DNA from: Artemisia argyi
Taxonomy: Eukaryota; Streptophyta; Magnoliopsida; Asterales; Asteraceae
DNA length: 64,000 bases
Assembly: GCA_030686995.1 (NCBI GenBank)
Contig: CM060708.1
Coordinates: forward strand, 261,024,044 to 261,088,043
Direction of reading: 5' to 3'
Shown here: positions 1 to 12,084 of the stretch, in pieces
Layout: every line of letters begins with the position of its first letter
Position numbering within the stretch: the first letter of the stretch is position 1
Notes under the pieces: generated by a model
Told to the model about the DNA's origin: nothing
Databases searched by the model: none
What the model saw: only the letters and a program-made list of their open reading frames with translations
Translations under genes and position numbers: made by a program

Positions 1-220
1 TGACTATATGGTTGAGCACTTGGGTTTAGTTGGCAAATAGTGAAAGTATATTAATTATAGATTCAACATCAACACCCCTTACATAATTCAAGTCTTACAA
101 AAATAGTAACTTCAAGGCAGAGACATCAAGGTGGAGACGACGGTGGTAATAGATCGAGTTTTAACACCAATTGAAGGTAAATTTATAGATTCTTTTTATA
201 TTTAAAGCTTAAGAGGTAAA

Positions 221-804
221 TCAGATCAAAAATCGATTAATACGAGTAGCATATGCCAATTATGACAAATATGCATAGATACATCATGATTAACTTTAGT
301 CACAAGTTTGTGGTTGATCTCATGAGATTGAATCTCCTAAATTTTGTTTTGAAAATAATGATAATAAATAATTAAAAAGTGTGCGGTCTTTTTATTGTAT
401 ACCTAAAAAAGATTTAGGGGTGTTTGGGTTCACTTTTATAAATTAATAAATCCGCAATACAAATGGCAGATGCAAAATTAGAAGTCATCCGATGCATTTT
501 ATAAGATTTAAATCAGATCGAAAATCGATTAATACAAGTTGCATATGCCAATTATGACAAATCTGCATAGATACACCATGATTAATTTTAGTCACAATTT
601 TGTGGTTGTTCCCATGAGATTGAATCTCCTAAATTTTGTTTTGAAAATAATGATAATAAATAATAAAAAGCATTTTTTTTCTTTTATTTTATTTATTTAT
701 TTTTTAACTGAAAAGGACTTAGGGGTGTTTGGATTTACTTTTATAAATTAATAAATCCGTAATACAAGTGGCAGATGCAAATTTAGAAATCATCAAATGC
801 ATTT
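221..804. repeat. Tandem duplication, two copies of about 292 bp
   Basis: The stretch beginning TCAGATC(A/G)AAAATCGATTAA at 221 recurs at 513 with the same order of landmarks (GCATATGCCAATTATGAC, GAGATTGAATCTCCTAAA, a TTTAGGGGTGTTTGG-type motif, AATAAATCCG). Divergence is roughly 10 percent with small indels. Neither copy holds a convincing ORF. The flanks 1-220 and 805-1193 show nothing recognisable. Confidence 0.85.
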
Positions 805-1201
805 TATAAGAGTAAAAAGAATTTGTAACACAATTTTTTTGAGACCATATTCATTTTTTTTAAATCAATGATTTTAACAAACTTTTACCCTATGCGAGAT
901 AATCCATAGGGTTTCCGTGCACACCAGAAACCCCTGGTTCTGGCCCTATATACAAGTATAGATGTTTGGTTAAGTTTATATATGGAGCACGTGTTTTTCT
1001 TTTATATTACATATTTACATTTTGATTTACAATTATAAGAATTCAACCCCTAGTACATGCGTACAATCATTTTTTATCACCAACAATTTCACAAACAAAA
1101 TTTATGCTAATTGACCAAATTGTTTTAGTTTTAACCTTTTTATTCATTGATTAGATATTCAATTTTATCACGTGACGAAATCGATCTCTCTAATCAGTCC
1201 A

Positions 1202-1632
1202 CAGGGCCGGATTTGGGCATTCGCAGAGTGAGCAACTGCACAGGACCCAATACTCTAAAGAGCCCTCATTTATGTTCAAGAGTACATAAACAAAACGTAG
1301 CCCATTAAAAGCCCAATATCAGTTTTCATCTTTATGCCACGAACATGTCCCTTCTCTTCCATGACTTTACATCTACCAAATCATTTTCCACTTTAATTTT
1401 AAATCATTTCATTAATTAATATACTTAATTATCTTAATAACATCACGATTTTTGTTCTCCATCCTTCAATTATACAAATTTTAGAAAAAATGGCAATTTT
1501 AATTAGATACAACATACATATAGTTTTTAGATTATGGAAAATTGGTGAGCTTTTTAACATATATTTTTATTGTTTAAGGGGCCTAATTTGTAGTATCTGA
1601 ACAGGGCCACTAAAAGCCACGGGCCGGCCTTG
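1202..1632. mobile_element. hAT-like MITE
   Basis: Left end CAGGGCCGGATTTGGGC and right end GCCACGGGCCGGCCTTG are imperfect terminal inverted repeats sharing a CA(G/A)GGCCGG core. Flanks TCAGTCCA (1194-1201) and TCAGTTTG (1633-1640) fit a degraded 8-bp target duplication (5 of 8 bases). CAGGG-type ends with 8-bp duplications are a hAT habit. No transposase is present. The family call is an inference. Confidence 0.5.
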
Positions 1633-2265
1633 TCAGTTTGATTCACAACCCTATTTTTCTAATCGTATTATATAATTATATATTGAGTATGGGCCAAATA
1701 AGAAATAAAAGTAAGATGAGAAGGATGAGAAATAATCACAGCCGCACATTTCAGATGCACATATAAAAAGAGATGCATCTCCCATGAAATTCTCTTTCTT
1801 CATTTGAAATGTGTGTCTTAAAACATTTCTCATTCTTCTTATTTTTATTTTTCTTCTTAGTGGATCCATTCCCATTATATATTATATAACTATACTATCC
1901 GTTGGGCATGCTCCCTCTCACCAATTTACTATTCACACTTCATTAAAATAATAATTTCTGCTGTAGTAACTAACGATCGTTAGTTACTTAACGACTGTTA
2001 ACTAACGACCGTTATTTTTAACATTTAAAAAAATTCCGTACAAAAATGGTCCTTCATCTCAGAGGTTCGTTGCAAATTTACTCCTCTCATAATTTAAATA
2101 ATTGGTCCTTCATGTTATACATCTATTGCAAAATCAGTCCTTGATCACTAACTTGACGTTAAGTAGCTAACGACCGTTATCTTCAACAATTAAAAAAAAA
2201 AAATCCATACGAGCTTCGTCCTTCATCTTAGAGGTTTGTTGCAAATTTAGTCATTGCCTACAAGG

Positions 2266-2360
<95 letters not shown>

Positions 2361-2741
2361 AAATTCCGTCTGCAACTGGTCTTTCATCTTAGAGGTTCGT
2401 TGCAAATTTAGTCCTTATAACTAATGGTCGTTAACTGCAATAACTACTTTTTTGGCAAAACATCCTGCGACAACGCGCGGGTGATCCACCTCGTTTTCTT
2501 TAATTATATTAAAAATGTGGGTAATTTCGAGTTATGCTTTAAAAACACATGTCTCTTAGGTTATGAAGTTATTACTCTAATTTAAAGATGAAAAACAAGT
2601 TTATAAACTGAAACAACATGCTCAAAAATACGAACTCATAAAATATAACCCAAAAAGCCTTAAACAAACACCCCCTTAGTTACTAAGAAAATTGGGTATG
2701 TCTGGATTTTATTTTAACCCACATCCAATCAAATCAAAATC

Positions 2742-2777
<36 letters not shown>

Positions 2778-3162
2778 GAAAATCAAAATTATAACTTTTT
2801 ATTCATTTTGTAACCCTTGGCGTTTACTCCACAACATGGATAGTGACATGTTTAATCGATATCATTTCCATATATATTTTTTTTAACAACAATCTTGTCA
2901 AAGATTTCCACAAAATAAATAAAAAATCAAAACAAAACTCAATACTTATCTAAATAAGTAATTCCATAATTATTCTATTTCTTAATCAAATACCACTTCA
3001 CCAATACACGTAAAAATCTATATAAAGAATACACCTTATGGGAGAGTGGGAGACGGACCAAACATGTCAAAGTATAAAAAGTTGAAGGACTGAAAACGAA
3101 AAACATTATGGAAGACTGGAAGGGTGATTACGTTTTATTAGGGAATGGTAATCTTAACCTTA
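1633..3162. other. AT-rich intergenic DNA with degenerate repeats
   Basis: No gene recognised. Between about 1965 and 2460, short direct and inverted repeats built on CTAACGACCGTTA and GAGGTTCGTTGCAAATTTA recur several times, which looks like a decayed palindromic element split by the TA microsatellite. A T-run of about 31 bases lies at 2745-2775. Confidence 0.6.
2269..2357. repeat. (TA)n microsatellite
   Basis: About 44 uninterrupted TA units. It lies inside the degenerate GTTGCAAATTTAGTC repeat area. Length may be affected by assembly. Confidence 0.97.
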
Positions 3163-3317
3163 CGGGAGAATTGCATATATACCCACTAAAACTTCAAAAC
3201 TTGCATATATACCCAAAATACAAGTTTTTAATGCATGATGTACAATGTCAATTGAGCATGTTTTGGGTATATATATGCAAATATTCAAATTTTAATGGGT
3301 ATATATGCAATTGCCCC
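3163..3317. mobile_element. Small palindromic MITE (155 bp)
   Basis: The ends are inverted copies: GGGAGAATTGCATATATACC on the left and, read on the other strand, GGGGCAATTGCATATATACC on the right. Perfect 8-bp duplications TAACCTTA flank it (3155-3162 and 3318-3325). A second inner inverted pair (TTGCATATATACCC / GGGTATATATATGCAA) makes most of the element one hairpin. It lies about 70-230 bp upstream of the likely F-box TATA box. Confidence 0.75.
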
Positions 3318-3394
3318 TAACCTTATTTATCTCAAAACTTGGTTATAAATTATAATTTAATCGCACTTGTTATTTCTCATTCACGTTCACACAC

Positions 3395-3407
3395 TTATAT
3401 AAATATA
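3395..3407 (+). promoter_or_regulatory. Probable TATA box of the F-box gene
   Basis: CACTTATATAAATATAACACG lies about 30 bp before a short leader that ends in a CAG|GTAAAT donor at 3473/3474. The start site is inferred, near 3430. Confidence 0.45.
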
Positions 3408-3473
3408 ACACGCACATATTGAAACCCTAGCTAACGAATATTATTTTTTACACACGCTTCGTCTCTTATTCAG

Positions 3474-5436
3474 GTAAATAATTATTAATATTATTTGCTT
3501 ACATTCTTATGCATTGTTATTGATTTAGTGATCAATGTTGATCTTAAATATGAATCTATTTTTGTTATTGAATACGTTATTTGTGAATAATGTTGTTGTT
3601 TTGATTAAATGTTTACGTATGTTTTTTTTATTAATTAAAATTGTTGCTTTGTATGTGATTAGGGTTTTCTTGTATATAGAATTGTGTGAATTGGCGTTTT
3701 TGATTTTGGTTAATTAAGGATTCGGTCCTGATGTGATGAATCGGGTCAAGAAAAAAGGATCAAATTTGTAAATTAGGATTATCATGAACTCGACTGTTTT
3801 GTATGAGATTAGGGTTTTCTGTATATACACGTAGTATTGTTTTGTTAATTAGGATTATTATGAACTCGACCATTTTTATGCGTATGTCCAAGTGATTATA
3901 ACCTTGATTTTATGAGTTTTAGTGGGGTGTTTATCACGTACAGTGTTTTAAAGATCGTTTTGTTGCTGTTATTATTTGTTAATTCTATCGTTTTCGTGTT
4001 GCGGTGTTTTGGTTGGATCATCTTGGTTTGAGTTGTGTTTGTTAGTTCGGTCTTTTTTGGGTCAGTTTTTGGGTGATAGCTTATACTCTAGTTAGTAAAT
4101 TAGAAAAAGAGACTAATCATGATTGTGTTTTGAGGTAGAAAGTGTCGTATCAAATAATTACCTAGAATATATTCAGTTTTGACTTGTGAATAAAGATTCC
4201 AATCTAAAAATTATATTGTGTTTGTTAATTTATTGTATACGAAGTGGACTCCTTATTGTTGGGCTATATAGTTTAGATAAGTAGAAGTCGACCAATGTGT
4301 TAAACTATTGATGAAAAGTTCAAACTTGGCAGTTGGCTTGAAATAAATGTTTTGTCCTCTTTTCATAATTTCATATGTTGTACAATTTTGATGCTTGATT
4401 AATAAGAAGTTAATTCTAAAGATTTTTAACATTTTATCCTTCTTGTTTTTGCATTGTTTTTTACTGTCAGTAATTTTGACAGTTATTATACTACATATTT
4501 TGTTATTTTGGTACATATACTTATTAAAAAAGTTGCATCTTTATATTTGATAAAAAGTAGTAGTTATTATGAATTTGTTAATTTGGAAAAGATTGGTAGA
4601 ATAAAAGATACTAAAATATATACACACTTTTGAACAAGATTTCATACTAAAAATAATAGGAAAATATAATATTTACCTTTTTTAAAATTTAAATAACAAA
4701 AAGTAATTAATCTCTTGTGAAAATAAAAAAGTCGAGTAACTGGTTGCGTAAAGACCACTCCAATTCTTAACTGATAAGAAATTTTATATAACAAATACTT
4801 GACTTATTGACTCTGAGTCATAACTTCATTACATCTTGGCTTTACATGCAACGAAAAGTTTTGGAAGGTACAAAGCAAATTCTTGGCAACATACAGTGTA
4901 CTATAAACCTTTTTTTCATCTTGTTAATTTGTCATTCATCATCGAATATATTCAACAGTTTGGATTTTTCTTATAGTTTTCATCCGGTATGTGTTTCTTG
5001 AAACGAAATCTTGCATGGTCAATTGGTCATATAGTTTTCTTGAGCTTTTTTGCATGAAGTTAATTGCTAGGGTTTGCGTTTTGATCTTGATATTAATTCC
5101 TGTGTTTTAGTTTATATCTTTGTTTTATTGTTGTTGGTATTGTGTTATGGTTGATTTTTTCGTTAATTCTTGATTGACTATTAATCTATTATAATAATCT
5201 TGTTGATTTTAAAAACCCGTATAATATTGATCATTTATCGATATATGTGGTTGAAGGTTGATTGATTCTTTCACTCGGATCAGATATTGATCTTTCTTAT
5301 TTGACTTTTGTGTACAATTAGTTTAACTGTTTGATGTTTAATTAACAGTCTGGAGTCGTGTTAGATGTATTTTATGTACGTACACTATGCTATATTGAAC
5401 ACACAATTAAGTGGCTAATCTAACTTTGATTGATAG
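3474..5436 (+). other. Putative 5'UTR intron of the F-box gene (1,963 bp)
   Basis: The donor CAG|GTAAATA at 3474 and the acceptor TTGATAG|G at 5436 bracket T-rich DNA without coding potential. The acceptor lies 11 bp before the F-box start codon. Long leading introns of this kind are common in plant genes. The join is inferred from signals alone; RNA reads would settle it. Confidence 0.45.
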
Positions 5437-5447
5437 GATTTAAGACG

Positions 5448-7461
5448 ATGGAGCGCGAAGATGAAGTACATAGTGATGGTTCGTTTGAATTAGTCAACAT
5501 GGATGACTATGATACTGCAAGTGAAAAGGCGAAGAAGGAAGCTGTTGCCAGAAACGCGGTATGATTTTCTTGACATGGTTTCTTTATCTTTATGTTGGTT
5601 GGATTTGGTCTTATGTGATTTTGCCCTAATCTGTTGTATCAAGATTCGAGAAACATGATTTTAGCAGGAAATATATCTATTAATGAAAAATAGAAGAAAA
5701 TGGCATAAAAAGTTAGTTCCAACTGATCTTATATTATCTTTCTGTTTGTTTCAGGATTCTGATGGTTCTTATGAGTATCTTTGCTCTGAAGTTTCTGAGA
5801 CACTTGTTCTATCTGCTAAATCTGAATCAGCAAAGGAAGAGACGGGATTCGAAAGTCCAAAAGAAGATGATGACATGGGACTGATAAATGATAAGAAATC
5901 TGTTGTTACAGATGAATTGAAGCTTGGATTAATAAGTGATATAATTCCAACAAATGTGGAATTGGATGTTGGGTTAATATGTGATTCTGGATTTAATCTT
6001 GCTGATAAGGAAGTCGCAGATGGATGTGATTCTGATTCCGACACTAAAGAAACAGATTTTGAGAGATTCGAGTTTGCAGGCAGTTCAGATGGCAGAGAGG
6101 TAACTTTTATCTCATGTTTTTCATGTGGTTTCAGTTAATGTTATCTTTACTGAATAAGATCATGATCTGTTCGTAATAACTATTGTGAAATAATTTTGCA
6201 CCAGTAGTGTTTGGAACTTTTTAGGATTTCAAGATCGACATCATTTTAAGTGAAAAACAATCTGAATATGTTTTTTTTATGAGTGTGCTTGTGTGTCATT
6301 GCTTGCATGTTCTTATATAGCTTCCTCATTTCCAAATTACAGAGTAAAAGACGCTGCTTGATGATGACCATGATTGATCAAAAGGATTTTGACGTGGAGA
6401 AGTTCCCTGAGAACTTTGAGATGAAGAATGACATTAGAGATGTGGCAAAGAACCAAGTCCTCCGTTTCCTTCCAGCCAAAGCCTTAGCCCGGTCTCGACT
6501 TGTATCTAGAAAGTGGAATGAGTGGATCACAAACCCCTTCTTTTCACACATGCAATGTCAGTCTCACAAAGACACCTCAGGTTTCTTTCAAGATGATAAC
6601 GCCATCATTCGTTTCATCTCGCTAAACCACGATGCTTATGGTGTTCCTCACCCTTCTTTATCTTTCATTCCAAGAAAAGTTGTCATCAAAGCCTCCTGCA
6701 ACGGGTTGCTTCTTTGCCAAACATCTACTGATGACAGTGAATTTTTGGTTTGTAACCCTGTAAATAAACAGTACTTCTGGCTACCTCCATCTAGTTATTA
6801 CCATGGGGCAACGCCAAAAATTGTTCTTGCGTTTGAACCTTCTTCTCTGAACTTCGAGCCATCTTACCAAGTCATATGCCCATTTTCACTTCCTGATCCT
6901 AGTCAAGGACCAATTGTGTATTTTGACATATTTGACTCAAGGACGCGGTCTTGGAGGATTTCTGAAACCATCTGTGTCGATTTGCATGAATCAGATGTCA
7001 GGAGCAATGGGATTTTTGTTGGTGGAGTTGCTTACTGGGAAACAACTGGTGGCGAGTTATTGGGTTTCGATTTGCAGAATGAAATATATGGTGTTCAATC
7101 GGTCCCGTATGGTGAAGGTGGTGCATTGTCCAACGTTAATGGGGAATTATGCTATGTTAAGGCCAATTATCATCATGAAACCCGATACTGCTTTGTGGAT
7201 GTTTTCAGTGGTGGAGCTATGACTTTAAAAGACTCTTTGGGGTTTGAAGTCGATTGCAATGAATATGATATGGACGTTAATTGTGTAGTTGTGGGGAATC
7301 CATGCGATGATATGATTGCTGTGGTTGTGCAGTCTCGAGGGGCTAATCGTCTTTACTCTTATAGTTTGAAAGAGAAGATGGCTATTGGACCATGCTATCT
7401 TCGGGGTTCTGTCAAGTTGTTCCCTTATGTTAACAGCCTCATCCCTATAGATACTGCTTAG
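5448..7461 (+). CDS. F-box family protein, three coding exons (524 aa)
   Basis: Join 5448..5558, 5755..6099, 6343..7461; both introns are GT-AG and fall between codons. The start is the ATG in AAGACGATGGAGCGC, just after a splice acceptor. Residues 1-152 are acidic and probably disordered, with three GLI(N/S/C)D units about 16 residues apart. An F-box lies at about 183-222 (DVAKNQVLRFLPAKALARSR, then a VSRKWNEWI segment). The remaining 300 residues resemble the beta-rich F-box-associated region of plant F-box proteins (NGLLLCQT, FLVCNPVNKQYFWLP). F-box proteins bind SKP1 and present substrates to SCF ubiquitin ligases; the substrate here is unknown. The F-box usually lies near the N-terminus, so the long acidic extension is unusual. 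No frameshift or stop is seen. Confidence 0.85.
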
Positions 7462-8506
7462 AAGTACATCGTCTATCTGTTTAACATTGTTTTCTTTTAT
7501 AATTAGAGGACGGTTTTGTCGATGTGCATACTATATCTTGTGAGTGACTGAGGTGTTTGGGGGATGTTTAATACTTTTTCTATGAAATGGATAATCATTT
7601 GTGTATTGCCTTCATGCGACGGCATTGTTAGCCACAGTTGCATTGACAGTAATAGTTTTTATGTGTTTTGCATCCTTAAAGGGAAGGGTTTTGATAGTAA
7701 TAGTAATGTAAGATATGTTTGGTTAGTAATGGACCATGAACGAAGAAAGGCATACGCTGGTATAGGATCTAGAAGCAATCGGCTAGTAATCTGTCATTTA
7801 TAATGTTGAGGCATATTTTCATTTTTTTTAACACATCTTTGTAGTGGTTTAACAACCCTGATGAATCTGTAGGTGTGCAAATGCCCCTGTGGCCCTGTTC
7901 ATGTTACAAAAATAGATCAGCATCCACACAGTGATGACACTGTATATTAACAAGCTAGAGAGGGTATATTGACCATTTACAAAATCTTATTAAAGACAGT
8001 TAAGGTTCAGGCAGAGGTGGAAAAGAATAGCTGGCCGCGCAAGTCAAAACGGGTTGGATTAGGTTTTTTTGGTTGACCCACCCAAATGCTTATTCGTTCT
8101 CCTATGAACGATTAATGCATTGAGTGCTTACAGAAACAACAGCCATATCTTTTATATAACATTCGACCCACTTGACCTATTATATTTTTTGTTAATTCGA
8201 CCCACTTAATCTATTACAGTATCATGTTTGCTATAAAACTTTATTTCACCTGTCTGAAAGAAGTCGATGTGTCGAAATCACATAGCATCAGAATTATATT
8301 TCATGTCTTCACACAAACCAGAAAGATTGTATTATAATTATGACTTGTGCATTTCCTAACCAAGTAACACATTTTAGACCATTTTTTTTTATTAATGCAC
8401 CTACCCAATGTTGGCAATAAACAAAATTCACACATCATTCAATTGAAGTATTGAACCAAAGGATGCCTCACTGACACAATTTAATCTTAGTAGTGGTGAT
8501 AAGTGG
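7462..8506. other. Intergenic DNA, nothing assigned
   Basis: 3' flank of the F-box gene. A 79-codon open stretch at 7564-7803 has no recognisable motif. Around 8040-8220, CAAAACGGGTTGGATTAGG and GACCCACTTGACCTATTA phrases look like the remains of a small transposon. No RNA gene seen. Confidence 0.5.
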
Positions 8507-8691
8507 GACTTATATAGATATAGAGCATTCGAAAATCATTTTAGCACTACGGTCTTGATCTTAACTAGTCCAGTGCCTCGGCCATTGACTACAACCAACA
8601 AAATAAGGAGTCATGATGCGCAGAAAAATCAACACAATGCATAGTACATATGCATGAAATTAACACAAAGTTAATGAAGCTTAAAAGACAC

Positions 8692-8820
8692 CTTGTCGAA
8701 ATGAACAAGCACTTGGATAGCAAGATGAGCGCCAAGTTTCCCAGTCAACACCATCTCATCTAAAGTATCAGTTAAACACATTCCAATTATTGACCTGCAG
8801 TACATCTCAGATGTAGCCAT
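8692..8820 (-). pseudogene. TFIIA gamma subunit, first coding exon only (copy A)
   Basis: This minus-strand exon of 43 codons runs from ATG at 8820 to an AAG|GTGTCT donor. It contains MYCRSIIGMCLTDTLDEMV and LAIQVLVHFDK, which match the start of the plant TFIIA small (gamma) subunit, a general transcription factor that binds TFIID-TATA complexes. The second exon is only a degraded trace near 8550-8580 (GTCTTGATCTTAACTAGTCC region), and the DNA-contacting C-terminal half is absent. I therefore call it a fragment, though the exon itself has no stop. A sister copy lies at 19582-19786. Confidence 0.8.
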
Positions 8821-10272
8821 TTGTCTTCTGGATGCAATACCTGTTATTCTGTTAATATCCAAAGATAAGATAACTGTCTGTAATGAGCTGCAAACCAACA
8901 AAAAATATCACGTGCAGAAACCTTTTAACCCAAATGCTGCTAGTTTATTCGAAAAAGTTTGTAAACTTTTTCTTGACAACTGAATGAAAATTGGGGTGAT
9001 TACTTGGTATTCGTAAAATCCAGTGATGATTTGTCGTAAATAGTGCATATTTTGTTACACATTGGGTGAGAATCTTTTAACAAAGAGGATCCTGCTGAAC
9101 GGGATATGCGTTGTCACATTCTATCGCCTTGTGGAGCAGGTTCTGCTATTACCATTTGGGATTTGCCGTGAGAAAGACATTTTTGATTCATAACAATTAT
9201 AAAGAACGCCATCTTTCAGGACTGAATGGTCTTCTTTAAAGACTTTGATTACAATTCAACTCTTTTCCTGAGGCTAATTTGAATAATACTCCGTATTATT
9301 TATCATAGCCATGGCCAACTTGACTATGAGGCCTGCAAAGCAAAAATTTTGAGCCTCGTATATTTTAAGACCCCAAAAATATAACATGTCTCGTAAGTTA
9401 CAAATCACACATATTTATGCTTAAACTCTTTAAGGAAACCATAACGCAATTCATTCTTGCAAATTAAAAACATTTTTCTAACCTCTTTAATCTTAATTTG
9501 CTTGAAGATAGATTTTATTGTTTCTTAAGTTTTACATTTACTTTACTTTAGTTGCTTTGGGTAATTCTGAAAGTAGGACGGTCGACCTAATGCATATCAC
9601 TTTTTAGACTATAAATTTTCAAAAGTTCAAAAGAGACCGGGCGACATGGCAACTTGTACAACGCAACCATATGCCAACAAGTGTCCACTTATGATACGTG
9701 AATTAATCTTTATTCGATTGATTAAGGACACGTGTCAAACGTAGACACGAGTTGCCTAAAAAATGCGTAGCCCTAGATCTGTTTTTGACTTTTGAAAATA
9801 AAGAGGGTATAAAGTGATATACACTATGGCGACTGATCTATTTTCGGAATTTTCCTTTTACAAAATTATGAGCATTTATAATTAGCTAGTTATCGAATAA
9901 TCTCAACCTTAAAACAACAAGCAGTTTGGGAAAATCAAAGCTTTATTTGGGAAAATCAAAGATCTCGTCATCTCACTTTAGACCTCCTGCACATAGTTAA
10001 TATGCTCCTCGTACAACACATACAATCACTACGTCAAATAGACTAAATCATACATGTTGACACGTGAATTCTTGTAAAATTGACGAGTCCCTCAATGTGT
10101 AGGTTAAATAATGTTATGTGTGTAATAGATTTAGGACGATTAACATCTCTACATTGTCAAATGCAAAAGAAAATCAAACCACATTCTCTTAGTTCAATAA
10201 TTTTAGTATTATCTATTGTAGAAAGGATTGATAACATAACATCTATACATACCTTTTAGTATGTTAAATGAC

Positions 10273-10385
10273 AAAAAGTAAAGAACTTGTAAGAATTGAG
10301 GGGCACGATACTTCTTGTATGTTATTTACTTGCTTTATAACATCAAAGATATAAGCGCCCAACAATATAATACTAATCTCAACTT
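10273..10385 (-). ncRNA. Candidate unidentified Pol III small RNA (copy A)
   Basis: Predicted, not recognised. The start is placed 23 nt downstream of the TATA box, as in the local U6 genes, and the end at a TTTTT tract (10277-10273), giving about 110 nt beginning AAGUUGAG. The RNA can fold as an outer helix, AUUGUUGGGC with GCCCCUCAAU (8 of 10 pairs), around an inner hairpin AUGUUAU / AUAACAU. In copies B and C the last outer pair is U-A instead of C-G, a compensatory change. It is not U6, U6atac, U3 or 7SL as far as I can tell. It could be chance. Confidence 0.35.
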
Positions 10386-10407
10386 GGGCAAATAATTCAC
10401 ACCGAGG

Positions 10408-10450
10408 TATATAAATAAGCATAATTTTCTTTCTCTACTCCATGTGGGAT
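10408..10450 (-). promoter_or_regulatory. USE-like box plus TATA, Pol III spacing (copy A)
   Basis: Read on the minus strand, ATCCCACATGG (10450-10440) matches 10 of 11 bases of the plant snRNA upstream element RTCCCACATCG. It is followed after exactly 24 nt by TTTATATA (10415-10408). A gap of about 24 nt is the arrangement of plant U6-type Pol III promoters, and the U6 genes of this window show the same 24. The box overlaps a short palindrome TGTGGAATCCCACA, which is an alternative explanation. Confidence 0.4.
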
Positions 10451-10957
10451 TCCACATACAAAAAATAAGTTCCACCTACAGGCACTTGAGGAACGGAAAT
10501 TATGTTTCGTCACATAGATTACTAATTTAGTTACCGTTGTGTTTCATCCAAGCTCCAAATTGTAAGAACTATTGTAATAATATGAAAATGTGGTACTTGG
10601 CTTTACGGTTGTTCTTATATACATTATACTTTTATGCACTTTAAATACATTTCACTAAGTCACCATAATAAATGATCACACAATTCAAAAAATTTGTGTA
10701 ACACACCTTTGGAGTCTATTGAATTACTTATATTCTATCCATGAAATCATATTACTAGTATCCTTGAGTGTTTGCCAAACCCTGTACAAATTAAACATAT
10801 TCTTTTTTTAAGTCGCTTGTTGAATAAGAAGCTCAAATGTTGCAATGTCAAAAGTTAAAAATAAAGGTGTACTCACTTCAGAGCATTACCAATGCAAACA
10901 AAATTTAAGCATTTATTTTTACAATTAAAAGCATAACTGCATAAGCCTTTTTTAAAA

Positions 10958-11694
10958 AGGCTAATATCATTAAAAAACACTATACTGGTAAAAAATGTGA
11001 CTTTTGCACAGTAAACTAAAAAAAATCTTCTTTTGTACATTAATCTTAACATTTTTGTCTTCATGTGAGTAAAAAAAAATCCGTGATGACTATTTTACCC
11101 TTGAATTTTTGAAAATTGCATCTATCGTCCCTATGCTAAATTACATAAATGGTCCATGTCGTTTGGAGAAAATTGCGTCCACCGACCCTATTTTTTTTCC
11201 AAATTTTTTTTCGAAATATTTTTTATTTTTCAAAAATATTTTTTTTTCGAAAATAATTTTTTTTTTCAAAAATATTTTTTTTTTCGAAAATATTATTTTT
11301 TCAAAAATATATATATATATATTTTTTTGAAAATATGTTTTTTTTTCGAAATTATTTAAAAAATGAAAAAAAAATAATTTCAAAAAAATTGAGAAAAAAA
11401 AAAAAGGAATTTCGAAAGAAAATAAATTTGGGAAAAAAAATCAAAAAAAAGGGACGGTGGACGCAATTTTCTCCTAACGACAGGGACCATTTTTGTAATT
11501 TAGGCTAGGGACGATGGATGCAATTTTCGCAAACCGACAATGACCATTTATGTAATTTAGAAGGGTAAAACAGTAATAATACTTAAAGAAAGACAAACGT
11601 GTCAATATTAATATTCAAAAGAAGACTTTTTTTAGTTCGCTACGCAGAAGTTACATTTTTAACAAATATAGTGGTTTTTTATGGTATTAGCTCC
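10958..11694. mobile_element. Long-TIR palindromic element inserted in copy A
   Basis: This 737-bp insertion is absent from the same place in copies B and C. The ends are inverted repeats of about 100 bp (AGGCTAATATCATTAAAAAA against GGAGCTAATACCATAAAAAA read inward). The flanking 9-bp repeats TTTTTAAAA (10949-10957, 11695-11703) fit a MULE-type target duplication, but they are low complexity. Inside lies a second inverted pair (GAAAATTGCATCTATCGTCC and its complement), then a centre made of TTTTTCGAAAAATAT palindromes. No transposase. Confidence 0.7.
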
Positions 11695-12002
11695 TTTTTA
11701 AAATTAGCAGCAAAAATGACCAACGCAATTAATTTAGAAGTAAACAATAATGTTACACATGAACCACTTATCGAGCAATTGTCAAACCTATTTACTTAAA
11801 AGAAAATTGAATTTCATGCAAAGATGCTACTTATAGAACAGTCAGATGCGGGAAGTAACGTTGTTCCTTGAAAGAAATTATGATCCTTTCATATTGGATT
11901 AGAGTCTTGGATATCAATGTTGCTTTATTTAACATTAACTTAATTCATGCTGTTTTGATCTAAACGTTACTTAATCCACTTGTTAAGGCATATGAACAAA
12001 GA

Positions 12003-12084
12003 GTCAATATGTCCGAGTGGTTAAGGAGACAGACTTGAAATCCGTTGGGCTTCGCCCGCGCAGGTTCGAACCCTGCTGTTGACG
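12003..12084 (+). tRNA. tRNA-Ser(UGA), copy A
   Basis: An 82-nt cloverleaf with the long variable arm of serine tRNAs. Acceptor GTCAATA pairs with TGTTGAC (one G-U), the D-arm is intact with GG in the loop, the anticodon loop CTTGAAA gives UGA, the variable arm GGGCTTCGCCC is perfect, and the T-arm is GCAGG-TTCGAAC-CCTGC. One flaw is an A-C mismatch at the middle pair of the anticodon stem (ACAGA with TCCGT; copy B has the expected TCTGT). A T8 run follows shortly (12088-12095), as a Pol III terminator would. Probably a gene, but possibly weakened. Confidence 0.8.

Noticed and set aside
7564..7803. 79-codon ORF after the F-box gene
   Set aside because: No domain, no splice context, ordinary composition; likely 3'UTR or spacer.
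10440..10455. USE-like ATCCCACATGG as merely part of the palindrome TGTGGAATCCCACA
   Set aside because: Not fully rejected: chance is possible, but the exact 24-nt gap to TATA and the downstream T5 in all copies made me keep it as a candidate.
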